Source of the DNA: Blastococcus sp. TF02-8
Lineage (GTDB): Bacteria; Actinomycetota; Actinomycetes; Mycobacteriales; Geodermatophilaceae
Direction of reading: 5' to 3'
NCBI RefSeq assembly: GCF_003319175.1
Contig: NZ_QOHK01000003.1
Location: forward strand, 124,001-188,000
DNA length: 64,000 nucleotides
The notes beneath the pieces were generated by a model. The model did not search any database. It was given only the letters and a program-made list of their open reading frames with translations, and was not told the DNA's origin. Below, one piece after another: positions 33,982 to 43,839 of this stretch. The position numbers were made by a program, and so were the translations under genes. Position 1 is the stretch's first letter. Every line of letters starts with the position of its first letter.

Positions 33982-36162
33982 TCAGTCGTGGGCGAAGCGG
34001 ACGGCGGGCAGGGCGCGGGTCAGCCAGCGCGGCGACCACCAGGCCGCACGCCCGGTGAGCCGGAGCAGCACCGGCAGGAGTACGAGGCGCACCAGGAAGG
34101 CGTCCAGCAGTACGGCGACGCCGAGGATGATGCCCATCTCCTTGGGCGGGAGCGGGCCGGAGAGCGCGAAGGTGAAGAAGACCGCCACCATGACCGCCCC
34201 GGCGGCGAAGACGACGCGCCCCGAGGAGGCGACGGCACCGACCATGGCGGTACGGGCATCCCCGGTGCGCTCCCAGTGCTCCTTGGCCGAGGCGAGCAGG
34301 AACACCGTGTAGTCCATGGCGATCGCGAAGATCATCGCGAAGAAGAACACCGGGGCCCAGGCGTCCAGGAAGCCCTGGGGCTCGAAGCCGAAGAGGTCCG
34401 CGCCGATCCCCTCCTGGAAGACCGACCGGGCGACGCCGAAGGCCGCAGCGGTGGACAGCAGGCTCGCGAGGGTGCCCAGCAGTGCGATGACGGGCGCCTG
34501 CAGGGCGATGACCAGCAGCAGGAATCCCAGGCTCAGCACGATGCCGATGACCAGCGGGGTGGACTCGTCCAGCTGTGCCTCCAGATCGAGGTTCTCCACG
34601 GCGGCGCCGCCCACCAGTGCCGAGGGCGGCAGGTCGGCGCGCAGCCGCGCCACGGTCCCGGCCAGCCCCGGGTCCGACGGGTCGACGGTCGGCACGGCCT
34701 GGATCAGCACCCGGTCGGTGCCGTCCTCGGCCGGGACCGCCGGCATCGCCGCGGCGATGCCCGGATCCGCGGCCAGCCCCGCGACGGTCGCCGGGGCATC
34801 GGCGCTGCGGGCCACGATCTGCAGCGTGCCGGGAGCGCCGGGACCGAACGCGTCCTGGACGAGGCCGTAACCCACTCGGGCGGAGGCCTCGGCAGGCAGC
34901 ACCTTGATGGAGGGCATCGCCGTGGTCAGACCGACCGCCGGCACGGCCAGCGCGACCAGGAGGGCGAGCGACGCGGTGCCGAACAGCACGGGCCGCCGCC
35001 ACAGCCGCTCGCCCCAGCGGGTGAACACCGGCGAGCGGTGCTGCGAGCCGCGCGACCAGGGGAGGGAGAAGCGGTCGATGCGGCGGTCGAGCGCCACCAG
35101 CACCAGGGGCAGCAGGGTCAGCGTGGCGGCCAGGACGAAGACGACGGCGAGCATGATGCCGCCGGCCATCGAGCGGAACGCCGGGGCCGGCACCACCATC
35201 ACCGCGCTCAGCGAGACCAGCACGGTCAGCCCGGAGAGCAGGACCGCCTTTCCGGCGGTGTCCATGGTCTCGGCGACGGCGCTGTGCGGGGTGCTGCCCC
35301 GCGCGGCCCGTGCGGCCCGGTAGCGGACGACGAGGAACAGCGCGTAGTCGATGCCGAGGGCCAGGGCGAACATCATGGCGAAGTTCATCGCCCAGACGGA
35401 GACCGGCACGAGGAAGGTGATGAGCACCAGCGATCCTGCGGAGGCGACCAGGCCGGCCAGGGTCAGCAGCAGGGGCAGCCCGGCGGCGACCAGGGCGCCG
35501 AAGGCCAGCACCAGGATCGCCAGCGTGACCGGCCAGGAGATCATCTCCGAGGTCAGCATCGCATCGAGGTTGGCCTCGTTGAAGTCGCTCCACAGCAGCG
35601 AGGAGCCGGTGGGGTTCACCTCGATGCCGTCCCCGGACAGCGCCTCCAGGGGGCCCTTGAGGTCGTCGGCGGCGCGCACCATCTCGTTCGGGTCCGCGCC
35701 GGCGCCGGCCAGCAGCACCGCCGTCCGGCCGTCCTCGCTCAGCGTCGCGCCGGGCTGGGGGCCCAGGATCCCGGCGATGCGCGGATCGGCCGACAGCAGC
35801 GCGGTGGCCTCGGCCAGCACCTCGCCGCCGCGTCCCTCGGTCACGGCGCCGTCGGCGGAGTGCACGACGACCTGGACCGCGTGGCTGGCGTTGCCGCCGA
35901 AGTGCTCCTCGGCGGCCTCCCGGACGAGGACGGACTCCGAGCCGTCGGCCTGCCAGCCGGCGCCGGAGAGCCGGCTCTCGACCTGGGGGGCGAACGCCCC
36001 GAGGCCCACCACGAGCAGCAGCCACACGACGGCCACCACGCGCCGGTGCGCACTGACGACCAGTCCGAGCCGGCCGAGGGGGCCGGGGCGGGACGACGTC
36101 CCGGGAGGCCCGTCGGTGGAGGGTGGATCGGTCGCGGGTCGGGCGGAGGTGGAGCTGGTCAT
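33982..36162 (-). CDS. MMPL-family RND-type membrane transporter
   Basis: 726 residues. After a disordered N-terminus comes the first helix (VVAVVWLLLVVGLGAFAP), a large extracytoplasmic loop, then five helices with GIDYALFLVVRYR. The second half repeats this, with AMDYTVFLLASAKE; the paired Asp-Tyr positions are the expected proton-relay sites. The family exports lipids, siderophores or antibiotics. It lies 34 bp downstream of the TauE/SafE gene and 34 bp upstream of the zinc-ribbon gene, so it is probably in one operon with them. Confidence 0.9.
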   Translation of the reverse strand: MTSSTSARPATDPPSTDGPPGTSSRPGPLGRLGLVVSAHRRVVAVVWLLLVVGLGAFAPQVESRLSGAGWQADGSESVLVREAAEEHFGGNASHAVQVVVHSADGAVTEGRGGEVLAEATALLSADPRIAGILGPQPGATLSEDGRTAVLLAGAGADPNEMVRAADDLKGPLEALSGDGIEVNPTGSSLLWSDFNEANLDAMLTSEMISWPVTLAILVLAFGALVAAGLPLLLTLAGLVASAGSLVLITFLVPVSVWAMNFAMMFALALGIDYALFLVVRYRAARAARGSTPHSAVAETMDTAGKAVLLSGLTVLVSLSAVMVVPAPAFRSMAGGIMLAVVFVLAATLTLLPLVLVALDRRIDRFSLPWSRGSQHRSPVFTRWGERLWRRPVLFGTASLALLVALAVPAVGLTTAMPSIKVLPAEASARVGYGLVQDAFGPGAPGTLQIVARSADAPATVAGLAADPGIAAAMPAVPAEDGTDRVLIQAVPTVDPSDPGLAGTVARLRADLPPSALVGGAAVENLDLEAQLDESTPLVIGIVLSLGFLLLVIALQAPVIALLGTLASLLSTAAAFGVARSVFQEGIGADLFGFEPQGFLDAWAPVFFFAMIFAIAMDYTVFLLASAKEHWERTGDARTAMVGAVASSGRVVFAAGAVMVAVFFTFALSGPLPPKEMGIILGVAVLLDAFLVRLVLLPVLLRLTGRAAWWSPRWLTRALPAVRFAHD

Positions 36163-36196
36163 GCGGGTGTCCTCGGGTTCGTCGGGGTGAGCGGGG

Positions 36197-37012
36197 TCAG
36201 CGGAGGGCGAGCGCGGCCTGGGCGGTGGTGAGGAGTGCGACGGTCACCACCAGCGCGGTGAAGGCCGCGGACAGGCGGCGGGCGTCGATGCGGGCGGCCA
36301 GCCGCGCCCCTGCCACGGCGGCCAGGGTCGACACGACGGTCAGCACCGCGACCAGCGGCCAGTCAGGTGCCACCCCGCTCCCGGTGCGGACGGCGAGGGC
36401 GGCGGCGCTGACGACCGTGATGACCACCAGCGAGGTGCCGGCCGCGAACCGGGGGTCCAGACCGAGGGCCAGGACCAGTGCCGGCACGACGAGGAAACCG
36501 CCACCGACCCCGAGGAACCCCGTGAGCAGCCCGACAGCGGTGGCGGTGACCAGCACCTGGAGCGCCCGCGGGCACCGGCAGGTGAAGGTGGGCCAGAACG
36601 TGATGATCGGGTCGTCGAGCCCGACGCGCGGGCCTTCCGGCGCCCGGTGCTGGACGGTGCGGACCACCATCAGCCCGCTGACCAGCAGCAGCAGTGTGGC
36701 GAAGGCCGCCATGAGCACCGCCTCGGGCACCCGCGCGGCGGCCAGCGATCCGACGGTGGCCCCGGCGACGGCGAGGAACCCGAACACGACGCCGCGACCG
36801 ACGAGTGCGGTACCGGCCCGGTGCGCGGTGACGGCGGCCAGCAGCGAGGTCACGCCGACGACGACCAGTGAGCCGGTGGTCGCTTGCGCGGGGGACTGGC
36901 CCAGCAGGTGGACCAGCACCGGGACGGCGAGGACGGAGCCGCCGCCGCCGAGCGCACCCAGGCTCAGGCCGATGAGCGCGCCGGCGCCGCCGGCGAGTAC
37001 GAGGGTGAGCAC
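36197..37012 (-). CDS. TauE/SafE-family anion (sulfite) exporter
   Basis: 271 residues from GTG 37012, 7 bp after the stop of the MBL-rhodanese gene. About eight hydrophobic helices in two repeats, with the characteristic glycine-rich starts GLSLGALGGGGSVLAVPVLV and GFLGVGGGFLVVPALVL. A cytoplasmic loop carries WPTFTCRCPRAL with two cysteines. Family members export sulfite, sulfoacetate or related anions. Beside a persulfide-processing enzyme, sulfite or thiosulfate export is the reasonable guess. Confidence 0.88.
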   Translation of the reverse strand: MLTLVLAGGAGALIGLSLGALGGGGSVLAVPVLVHLLGQSPAQATTGSLVVVGVTSLLAAVTAHRAGTALVGRGVVFGFLAVAGATVGSLAAARVPEAVLMAAFATLLLLVSGLMVVRTVQHRAPEGPRVGLDDPIITFWPTFTCRCPRALQVLVTATAVGLLTGFLGVGGGFLVVPALVLALGLDPRFAAGTSLVVITVVSAAALAVRTGSGVAPDWPLVAVLTVVSTLAAVAGARLAARIDARRLSAAFTALVVTVALLTTAQAALALR

Positions 37013-37019
37013 GGGAGGG

Positions 37020-38417
37020 TCAGGCGTCGGCGGGGCCGGCGATGGGCAGCCCCGCCGCCGTGGCGTTCCCGAACGCGTCGTCGACCGCGATCGGGGGCCG
37101 GCCGGCTGCGTCCAGCAGCGAGGCGGCCACCGACGCGCGGTAGCCACCGGCGCAGTGCACCCAGACCTCGCCGGCGGGCACCTCGGCGACGCGGGAAGGC
37201 AGCTCCTGCAGCGGGATGTTGACCGCGCCCTCGATCCGGCCGGCCGCGTGCTCCTCCGCCCGGCGGACGTCGAGCACCACCACGGGCCGGTGGTGGCGCG
37301 CCTGTGCCAGGTCGGCGAAGGTCGCGGTGGGGAACGAGGCGAGCTCGCCTCCTGACCAGTCGGCGGGACCACCGGTCGCGTGGGCAGCGGGCCGGTCGAT
37401 GCCGATGCGGACCAGCTCGCGCTGCGCTGCGGCGACGTCGTCGGCGGTCTCCCCGAGCAGGGTGACCGGGGTGCCCCAGGGCAGGAGCCAGCCCAGGTAG
37501 GTCGCGAACTGCCCGTCGAGGCCGACGTTCAGCGTGCCCGGCGCGTGACCGGCCGCGAACGCCGTGCGGGTGCGCAGGTCCACGACCCACTCGCCGGCCT
37601 CGATGCGACGGCGCAGCTGATCGGCATCGGCGGTCTCGGGTGGGGTCAGGTCGGCTGCCGTGGGGCCGGCGGCGTTCGCCGGCGCCATGTGCGCGTAGTA
37701 GGCGGGCCACGCACCCAGGCCGTCGAGCAGCTCCTGCACGTAGGTCTGCTCGTCCTGGGTCAGCACCGGGTTGGTCTGCCGCTCGCGACCGATCGTGGAC
37801 TCCGCTGCGTCGGACTGGGTGGCGGAGCAGAAGGACCCGAAGCCGTGCGTCGGGAAGACCCCCGTCTCGTCGGGGAGCAGGTCGGCCAGGCGGTGCGCGG
37901 AGGCGTGCTGGTGCCGGACCAGGGCGTCGGTGTGCTCCGGGCCGAGGAGGTCGGGCCGTCCGGTCGCGCCGAACAGCAGCGATCCACCGGAGAAGACGGC
38001 GACCGGCTCGGCGTCGCCGACGCCCAGCGCGTAGGCGAGGTGGGTGTAGGTGTGACCCGGCGTGGCCAGGGCGGTGACCCGCATCCGGCCGCCGACCCGC
38101 ACGGTCTCGCCGTCCCGGATCGGGGTCCGGTCGAAGCCGACCTCGTCCGCGCCGTTGACCAGGTAGGCGGCTCCCGTGGCCCGGGCCAGGGCCAGGCCGC
38201 CGGTGACGTAGTCGTTGTGGATGTGGGTCTCGAGGACGTGGGTGAGGGTGACGCCGTCCCGTTCGAGCACCGCGGTGATCCGGTCGATGTCGCGCTGCGG
38301 GTCGACGACGAAGGCGACGGAGCCGTCGTGCACCAGGTAGCTGCGGTCACCCAGGGACAGCGTCTCCAGCGAGACGACGGTGAGCCCGGCGACGGTGGTG
38401 GTGCGCAGGTCGGTCAC
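37020..38417 (-). CDS. MBL-fold persulfide dioxygenase-like protein with two rhodanese domains
   Basis: 465 residues from GTG 38417. Metallo-beta-lactamase domain (about 1-230) with THIHNDYVTGG, ATPGHTYTHLAY and FPTHGFGSFC, as in ETHE1/CstB-type persulfide dioxygenases. A degenerate rhodanese domain follows (about 285-355; WVVDLRTRTAFAAGHAPG, no obvious active Cys). The second rhodanese (about 380-465) has the active-site loop VWVHCAGGYRAS with Cys. This resembles CstB, which oxidises persulfides to thiosulfate. It is divergent from the CstR-like repressor across two operator-like palindromes. Confidence 0.9.
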   Translation of the reverse strand: MTDLRTTTVAGLTVVSLETLSLGDRSYLVHDGSVAFVVDPQRDIDRITAVLERDGVTLTHVLETHIHNDYVTGGLALARATGAAYLVNGADEVGFDRTPIRDGETVRVGGRMRVTALATPGHTYTHLAYALGVGDAEPVAVFSGGSLLFGATGRPDLLGPEHTDALVRHQHASAHRLADLLPDETGVFPTHGFGSFCSATQSDAAESTIGRERQTNPVLTQDEQTYVQELLDGLGAWPAYYAHMAPANAAGPTAADLTPPETADADQLRRRIEAGEWVVDLRTRTAFAAGHAPGTLNVGLDGQFATYLGWLLPWGTPVTLLGETADDVAAAQRELVRIGIDRPAAHATGGPADWSGGELASFPTATFADLAQARHHRPVVVLDVRRAEEHAAGRIEGAVNIPLQELPSRVAEVPAGEVWVHCAGGYRASVAASLLDAAGRPPIAVDDAFGNATAAGLPIAGPADA

Positions 38418-38437
38418 GGTGGCGCCCTTCTCGAAGC

Positions 38438-38490
38438 TATCCCCCTGGGGGGTTCCGAGAAGGAAGGTATACCAACCCCCCGGGGGGATG
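38438..38490. promoter_or_regulatory. Two inverted CsoR/CstR-type operators in a divergent promoter
   Basis: Site 1, 38438-38454, reads TATCCCCCTGGGGGGTT. Site 2, 38474-38490, reads AACCCCCCGGGGGGATG. Read on the opposite strand, site 1 is nearly the same as site 2. Each sits close to one of the divergent genes, and TAnnnT boxes lie beside them (TAGAGT at 38491; TAGCTT on the minus strand). G/C-run palindromes of this kind are typical of CsoR-family repressors. Confidence 0.75.
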
Positions 38491-38583
38491 TAGAGTGGCG
38501 TCGTGGGATTCCCTCGGGAGAGGGGGTGCCGCAGGGGTCGGCCCCGGGTGCCGACCTCGTGCGATCCGACGGAAGGACGTCCC

Positions 38584-38850
38584 GTGGACCTCGAGCCCAC
38601 CGAGATCAAGGCGATCATCACGCGCATGAAGCGCGCGCACGGTCACCTCGGCAGCGTCATCAAGATGATGGAGGAGGGCTCCGACTGCGAGTCGGTCCTG
38701 ACCCAGCTGGCCGCGGTCAACAAGGCCATCGCCCGGAGCGGCTACGCGATCGTCGCCACGGGTCTGCAGCAGTGCCTCACCCGCAGCGAGGACGGCCTGG
38801 ACGGCGTGGACGTCCAGAAGATGGAGAAGCTGTTCCTCGCCCTGGCCTGA
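38584..38850 (+). CDS. CstR-like (CsoR family) persulfide-sensing repressor
   Basis: 88 residues from GTG 38584 with GGAAGGA upstream. All-helical CsoR/DUF156 fold. The two conserved cysteines are C35 (SDCESV) and C64 (LQQCL), with the 29-residue spacing of the family. The copper-ligand histidine of CsoR, four residues before the second Cys, is Gly60 here. This favours persulfide sensing (CstR) over copper. The flanking MBL-rhodanese and TauE genes agree with a reactive-sulfur function. Confidence 0.88.
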   Translation: MDLEPTEIKAIITRMKRAHGHLGSVIKMMEEGSDCESVLTQLAAVNKAIARSGYAIVATGLQQCLTRSEDGLDGVDVQKMEKLFLALA

Positions 38851-38861
38851 CGGCGCGGGCC

Positions 38862-39575
38862 TCAGCCCGAGCTGAGCAGTCGGTCCACGATCGGGTCGAC
38901 CGCCGTGTGCAGGCCGGTGTTCGCGTAGGCGAAGAAGAACGCTGCGATCCCGAATGCCGGCACCAGCACCGCCTTCTCCAGGGTGGTCCCGGTGCGCAGC
39001 GGTGAGATGGCGATCCGTGCACGCCTGGCCAACCACAGGATCGGCACCGGGACGCCGGCGGTGGTGAGCGCGTCACCCAGGATGTGGGTCAGCACGCCCG
39101 CCGCCACCGCGAACGGCAGCCACCCCGGGCTCGGCATGTGCGCCAGCAGCAGCCAGGCGCCGCCCCAGGAGAGGACCAGGTTCCCGAGGATCGTCGTCTC
39201 GGCCCGGCCCGGGATCACGAAGTTCAGGGCGTGCAGCGCCAGCCCGATCGCCAGCGCCAGCACCAGCAGGCTGGACCAGAACGCGTTCGAGGCCAGGACC
39301 GCCAGCGCCCCGAACGCCAACGGCGCCAGGACGGCGTCGTGGGTGCCCCAGCGGTGACCGCCGGAGATCGCCCCGATGCCGCCGGCGGGCACATCGGTGA
39401 CCGGCCCCCACATGTCCGAGACCGTGGAGCCCTGGTGGTCGAGGTCGGGCAGCATCGCGAAGCCGCCCACCGCCGCGACCCACGCGCCCTGGGCGACCGG
39501 CCCGTGCACCGGCGCCCACGGCAGGGTCGCGGCACCGACGGCGAGTCCGGAGAGCGCATGCGTGTGGCCGAGCAT
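38862..39575 (-). CDS. YdjM-like membrane-bound metal-dependent hydrolase
   Basis: 237 residues. MLGHTHALSGLAVGAA at the N-terminus, LPDLDHQGSTVSDMW and GHRWGTHDAVLAPL give the conserved His/Asp set of the YdjM (DUF457) family, and LTHILGDALTTAGVPV the later one. Five or six hydrophobic segments place it in the membrane. The enzymatic function is not established for the family. It converges on the CstR gene with an 11-bp gap. Confidence 0.85.
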   Translation of the reverse strand: MLGHTHALSGLAVGAATLPWAPVHGPVAQGAWVAAVGGFAMLPDLDHQGSTVSDMWGPVTDVPAGGIGAISGGHRWGTHDAVLAPLAFGALAVLASNAFWSSLLVLALAIGLALHALNFVIPGRAETTILGNLVLSWGGAWLLLAHMPSPGWLPFAVAAGVLTHILGDALTTAGVPVPILWLARRARIAISPLRTGTTLEKAVLVPAFGIAAFFFAYANTGLHTAVDPIVDRLLSSG

Positions 39576-39637
39576 GCACCCAGCGTCGCGCCCTACCGCC
39601 CGGGAACGGCGGAGGCGCGCCCACCCACCGGGGCCCG

Positions 39638-39681
39638 GCGGATCACAGGGATGGACCCGGAGGGGCCTCCCTGTGATCCGC
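39638..39681. terminator. Hairpin with 18-nt loop upstream of the hydrolase gene
   Basis: GCGGATCACAGGG at 39638-39650 pairs perfectly with 39669-39681 (13 bp). It lies in the 172-bp gap between the small DUF6104-like gene and the hydrolase, so it most likely terminates the kgd-side transcript. Confidence 0.6.
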
Positions 39682-39747
39682 GGCAGGGCTCAGCGCGACT
39701 CGGGGACGGCGCGTGGCCGCGGTGCGATCCGGAGGATCGCGACGTGC

Positions 39748-39936
39748 TCAGTCGTCCAGGTCGTCGTCGTCCGTGCCGCCGCGGGCCAGCCAGGTGGCCA
39801 GCCGCTCGACGGGAACCTCGAAGTCCGGGAACTGGTCGACGAACGCCTGCATCTGGTCGGCCAGCCAGGCGAGGGTGACCTGCTCGTCGCCCCGCCGCTG
39901 CTGGAGCTCTTCGAGCCCCCGGTCGGTGAAGTACAT
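39748..39936 (-). CDS. Small DUF6104-like protein, 62 aa
   Basis: Begins MYFTDRGLEELQQRRGD, continues VTLAWLADQMQAFVDQFPDF and EVPVERLATWLARG, and ends in an acidic Asp run. This matches a short actinobacterial family I recall as DUF6104, of unknown function. It starts 6 bp after the kgd stop and is probably co-transcribed with kgd, a possible hint that it associates with that enzyme. Confidence 0.8.
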   Translation of the reverse strand: MYFTDRGLEELQQRRGDEQVTLAWLADQMQAFVDQFPDFEVPVERLATWLARGGTDDDDLDD

Positions 39937-39942
39937 CGGCGA

Positions 39943-42900
39943 CTAGTCCGCGAACGCCTCGGCGACGAGCTTGCGCTGCTCGACCTCGTGCACCTTCGCC
40001 GAACCGACCGCGGGGCTGGCCGAGGCGCGGCGGCTGACCCGCCGCAGCTTCCGGCCCGTCGGCAGCTCCTCGGGCAGGTTGACCGCCATGAACTGCCAGG
40101 CGCCCATGTTCGCCGGCTCCTCCTGCACCCAGACGACGTCCGAGGCGTTCGGGTAGCGCTCGAGCTCGGTGCGGATCTGCTCGGCCGGCAGCGGGTACAG
40201 CTGCTCGACCCGCACGATGGCGGTGTCGGCGCGGCCCTCGGACTCCCGCTGCGCCATGAGGTCGTAGGCGACCTTGCCGCTGCAGAGCAGCACCTTGCGC
40301 ACGGCCTCGGTGTCCAGCGGCTCGCCGCCCACGCCCGTGTCGGGCAGCACCGGTCGGAAGCTCTCGTCGGTGAACTCGGCGACCTGGCTGACGGCGACCT
40401 TCGCCCGCAGCAGCGACTTCGGCGTGAACACGACCAGCGGCCGGTGCACGTCGGAGAGGGCCTGACGACGCAGCAGGTGGAAGTAGTTGCCCGGCGTCGT
40501 GCAGTTCGCGACCGTCATGTTGTTCTCGGCCGACAGCTGCAGGAACCGCTCGATGCGACCGCTGGAGTGGTCCGGGCCCTGGCCCTCGAGACCGTGGGGC
40601 AGCAGCATGACCACGCCGGAGCGCTGGCCCCACTTGGCCTCGCCGGAGCTGATGAACTCGTCGATGACCATCTGGGCGCCGTCGACGAAGTCGCCGAACT
40701 GCGCCTCCCAGAGCACCAGCGCCTTGGGGTTGGCCACCGAGTAGCCGTACTCGAAGCCGAGCGCGGCGTACTCGCTCAGCAGCGAGTCGTAGACGAAGAA
40801 CTTCGCCTGGTCCTCGGTGAGGTTGGCCAGGGGCGTGTACTCCGAGCCGTTCTCCCGGTCGATGAGCACCGAGTGCCGCTGCACGAACGTGCCCCGGCGG
40901 GAGTCCTGACCGGCGAGCCGGACCGGGACACCTTCCATGAGCAGCGAACCGAAGGCGAGCAGCTCGCCCATGGCCCAGTCGATACCGCCCTCGCTGGCCA
41001 TGGCCGCGCGACGCTCCAGCATCTTCTGCAGCTTCGGGTGCGGGGTGAAGTCCGGCGGGAAGGAGACGTGCGCGTCCCCGATGGTCTTGAGGACCTCCGG
41101 CGTGATCGCCGTCCTCACCTGGGACTCCTGCGGCGTCCGCGGGTCCATGACCGGCTCGGGCTTCGAGGCGTCCTTGGCGTCGTGCGTCTCGGCGAAGGCC
41201 CGCTCCAGCTGGTCGCGGTAGTCCTTGAGCGCCTCCTCGGCCTCCTGCAGCGTGATGTCGCCACGGCCGACCAGGGCCTCGGTGTACAGCTTCCGCACCG
41301 AGCGCTTGCGGTCGATGATGTCGTACATCTGCGGCTGGGTCATCGACGGGTCGTCGCCCTCGTTGTGCCCGCGGCGGCGGTAGCAGACCAGGTCGATGAC
41401 GACGTCCTTCTTGAACGCCTGCCGGTACTCGACGGCCAGGCGCGCCACGCGGACGCAGGCCTCCGGGTCGTCGCCGTTGACGTGGAAGACCGGGGCGTTG
41501 ACCATCCGCGCGACGTCGGTCGAGTAGAGGCTCGACCGGGCCGAGGCCGGGCTGGTGGTGAAGCCGACCTGGTTGTTGACGACGACGTGCACGGTGCCGC
41601 CGGTGCGGTAGCCGCGCAGCTGGGAGAGGTTTAGGGTCTCCTGCACCACGCCCTGGCCGGCGAACGCGGAGTCGCCGTGCAGCAGGACCGGCAGGACGGT
41701 GAAGCCGCTCTCGCCCTTGTCGATCATGTCCTGCTTGGCGCGGACGACGCCCTCGAGGACCGGGTTGACCGTCTCCAGGTGCGAGGGGTTGCTGGCCAGC
41801 GAGACCGCGATCTGGGCGTCGGGCTTGAACGGGTTGCTGAACGTGCCGGTGGCGCCGAGGTGGTACTTCACGTCGCCCGAGCCCTGGACGGTGCCGGGGT
41901 CGATGTTGCCCTCGAACTCGCCGAAGATCTTCGCGTAGCTCTTGCCCAGCACGTTGGCCAGCACGTTCAGCCGACCGCGGTGCGGCATGCCGATCGCGAC
42001 CTCGTCGAGGCCGTGGTCGGTACCGGCGAGCAGGACCTCGTCGAGCACCGGGATGAGCGACTCGCCGCCCTCGAGCGAGAACCGCTTCTGGCCGACGTAC
42101 TTGGTCTGCAGGAAGGTCTCGAACGCCTCGGCGGCGTTCAGCCGGCCCAGGACGTGCTTCTGCTTCTCACGCTCCGGCTGCTCGTGCTTGACCTCGATGC
42201 GCTTCTGCAGCCACTCGCGCTCCTCCGGGTCGGTGATGTGCATGTACTCCACGCCGACCGTGCGGCAGTAGGAGTTGCGCAGCACGCCGAGGATGTCGCG
42301 CAGCGCCATCAGCTTCTCGCCGGCGAAGCCGCCGACCGGGAACTGCCGGTCGAGGTCCCAGAGCGTCAATCCGTGCTGGAGGATGTCGAGGTCGGGGTGG
42401 GTCCGGACCTTGAACTCGAGCGGGTCGGTGTCGGCCATGAGGTGGCCGTTGCGCCGGTAGGCCTCGATGACCTCGATGACGCGGGCTTCCTTGTCGATCT
42501 GCCCCTCGCGCGTGATCCGCACGTCCGGCATCCAGCGCACCGGCTCGTAGGGGATGCGCAGCGACCGGAAGACCTCGTCGTAGAAGCCGTCCTCACCCAG
42601 CAGCAGGGCGTGCAGCCGGCGCAGGAAGTCGCCGGACTCCGCGCCCTGGATGATCCGGTGGTCGTAGGTCGAGGTCAGCGTGATGATCTTCGAGACGGCC
42701 ATCTCGGTGAGCGCGTCGGGGTTCATCCCCTGGAACTCGGCCGGGTACTCCATGGCGCCCACGCCGATGATCGCGCCCTGGCCCGCAGTGAGCCGCGGCA
42801 CCGAGTGGTTGGTGCCGATCGTGCCCGGGTTGGTGAGGCTGATCGTGGTGCCGGAGAAGTCCTCCATCGTCAGCTTGTTCTGCCGGGCCCGGCGGATGAT

Positions 42901-43710
42901 GTCCTCGTAGGCGGCCCAGAACTGGGCGAAGTCCATCTCCTCGGCGCCCTTGATCGAGGCGACGACGAGCGACCGCGAGCCGTCGGGCTTCGGCAGGTCG
43001 ATCGCCAGGCCGAAGTTGACGTGCTCCGGCGTGACCAGCACCGGCTTGCCGTCGACCTCGGCGTAGCTGTTGTTCATGTTCGGGAACGCGTCCAGCGCCC
43101 GCACCAGCGCGTAGCCGATCAGGTGCGTGAACGAGATCTTCCCGCCCCGGCCGCGGGCCAGGTGGTTGTTGATGACGATGCGGTTGTCGGCGATGAGCTT
43201 CGCCGGCACCGCGCGCACGCTGGTCGCCGTCGGCACGGTCAGCGAGACGTTCATGTTCTTGACGACGGCCGCGGCGGCCCCCCGGAGCGGGGACTGCGCA
43301 CCTGCGCCGACCGGCGGCTTGGGGGCGGTGGAGTTCTGCACGGGCGCGCTCCCGGCTGGCTGGGACCCGGCGGCCGGGCGCTGGACGTCGGGCTTGGCGG
43401 GCGCGGCCGGGGCAGCGGGTGCGGCCGGCGCGGGGGCGGCGGCCTTCGGCGCGGCGGCGGCGGGCTCGGCCTTCGGCGCGGCGGGGGCGGCCGGGGACGA
43501 GCCGTTGGCCTTGGGCGCGTCCTCCCGGTCACCGCCGTCGACCGGGCTGCCCGGGCGGTAGTCGGCGAAGAACTCGTGCCACGCCTGATCGACGCTGGAC
43601 GGGTCGGCCAGGTACTGCTGGTACATCTCCTCGACCAGCCACTCGTTGGTGCCGAACCCGGCGACCTGGGACGAGGTGGACGAGGGCCGGGATGAACTCA
43701 CGCTTGACAC
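39943..43710 (-). CDS. kgd: Multifunctional 2-oxoglutarate decarboxylase / dehydrogenase E1-E2 (Kgd)
   Basis: 1255 residues from GTG 43710; a second GTG at 43701 is possible. Order: short E1-type N-terminus ([14 protein letters not shown]), an Ala/Pro/Lys-rich linker (about 65-135), an E2 acyltransferase domain ending in [15 protein letters not shown] with the catalytic DHR, then the thiamine-dependent E1 ([54 protein letters not shown]). There is no lipoyl domain, as in mycobacteria and corynebacteria, so lipoate comes from the pyruvate dehydrogenase E2. Central TCA-cycle enzyme, usually controlled by a GarA/OdhI FHA protein not encoded here. Confidence 0.96.
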   Translation of the reverse strand: MSSVSSSRPSSTSSQVAGFGTNEWLVEEMYQQYLADPSSVDQAWHEFFADYRPGSPVDGGDREDAPKANGSSPAAPAAPKAEPAAAAPKAAAPAPAAPAAPAAPAKPDVQRPAAGSQPAGSAPVQNSTAPKPPVGAGAQSPLRGAAAAVVKNMNVSLTVPTATSVRAVPAKLIADNRIVINNHLARGRGGKISFTHLIGYALVRALDAFPNMNNSYAEVDGKPVLVTPEHVNFGLAIDLPKPDGSRSLVVASIKGAEEMDFAQFWAAYEDIIRRARQNKLTMEDFSGTTISLTNPGTIGTNHSVPRLTAGQGAIIGVGAMEYPAEFQGMNPDALTEMAVSKIITLTSTYDHRIIQGAESGDFLRRLHALLLGEDGFYDEVFRSLRIPYEPVRWMPDVRITREGQIDKEARVIEVIEAYRRNGHLMADTDPLEFKVRTHPDLDILQHGLTLWDLDRQFPVGGFAGEKLMALRDILGVLRNSYCRTVGVEYMHITDPEEREWLQKRIEVKHEQPEREKQKHVLGRLNAAEAFETFLQTKYVGQKRFSLEGGESLIPVLDEVLLAGTDHGLDEVAIGMPHRGRLNVLANVLGKSYAKIFGEFEGNIDPGTVQGSGDVKYHLGATGTFSNPFKPDAQIAVSLASNPSHLETVNPVLEGVVRAKQDMIDKGESGFTVLPVLLHGDSAFAGQGVVQETLNLSQLRGYRTGGTVHVVVNNQVGFTTSPASARSSLYSTDVARMVNAPVFHVNGDDPEACVRVARLAVEYRQAFKKDVVIDLVCYRRRGHNEGDDPSMTQPQMYDIIDRKRSVRKLYTEALVGRGDITLQEAEEALKDYRDQLERAFAETHDAKDASKPEPVMDPRTPQESQVRTAITPEVLKTIGDAHVSFPPDFTPHPKLQKMLERRAAMASEGGIDWAMGELLAFGSLLMEGVPVRLAGQDSRRGTFVQRHSVLIDRENGSEYTPLANLTEDQAKFFVYDSLLSEYAALGFEYGYSVANPKALVLWEAQFGDFVDGAQMVIDEFISSGEAKWGQRSGVVMLLPHGLEGQGPDHSSGRIERFLQLSAENNMTVANCTTPGNYFHLLRRQALSDVHRPLVVFTPKSLLRAKVAVSQVAEFTDESFRPVLPDTGVGGEPLDTEAVRKVLLCSGKVAYDLMAQRESEGRADTAIVRVEQLYPLPAEQIRTELERYPNASDVVWVQEEPANMGAWQFMAVNLPEELPTGRKLRRVSRRASASPAVGSAKVHEVEQRKLVAEAFAD

Positions 43711-43839
43711 GGGGTCGAGTGCCTTCTTCGTCGTGGGGCTGCGTCTGAGGGGCGTCGCTGAACCGGGTATCGAGTCTACGCCCGTGGACGGCGGGCGTCC
43801 GGGTGCGGCGTGGGACCGCGCGCCCCCGGACGGTGGAGA

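Noticed and set aside
33218..36025. 935-codon minus-strand frame overlapping the MMPL gene
   Set aside because: Same strand but different frame from MMPL; composition is Arg/Gly/Ala noise, while the MMPL frame has clear helices and DY motifs.
38584..38850. Copper-sensing CsoR assignment
   Set aside because: The copper-ligand His four residues before the second Cys is Gly, and the partner genes concern sulfur, so CstR-like is the better call.
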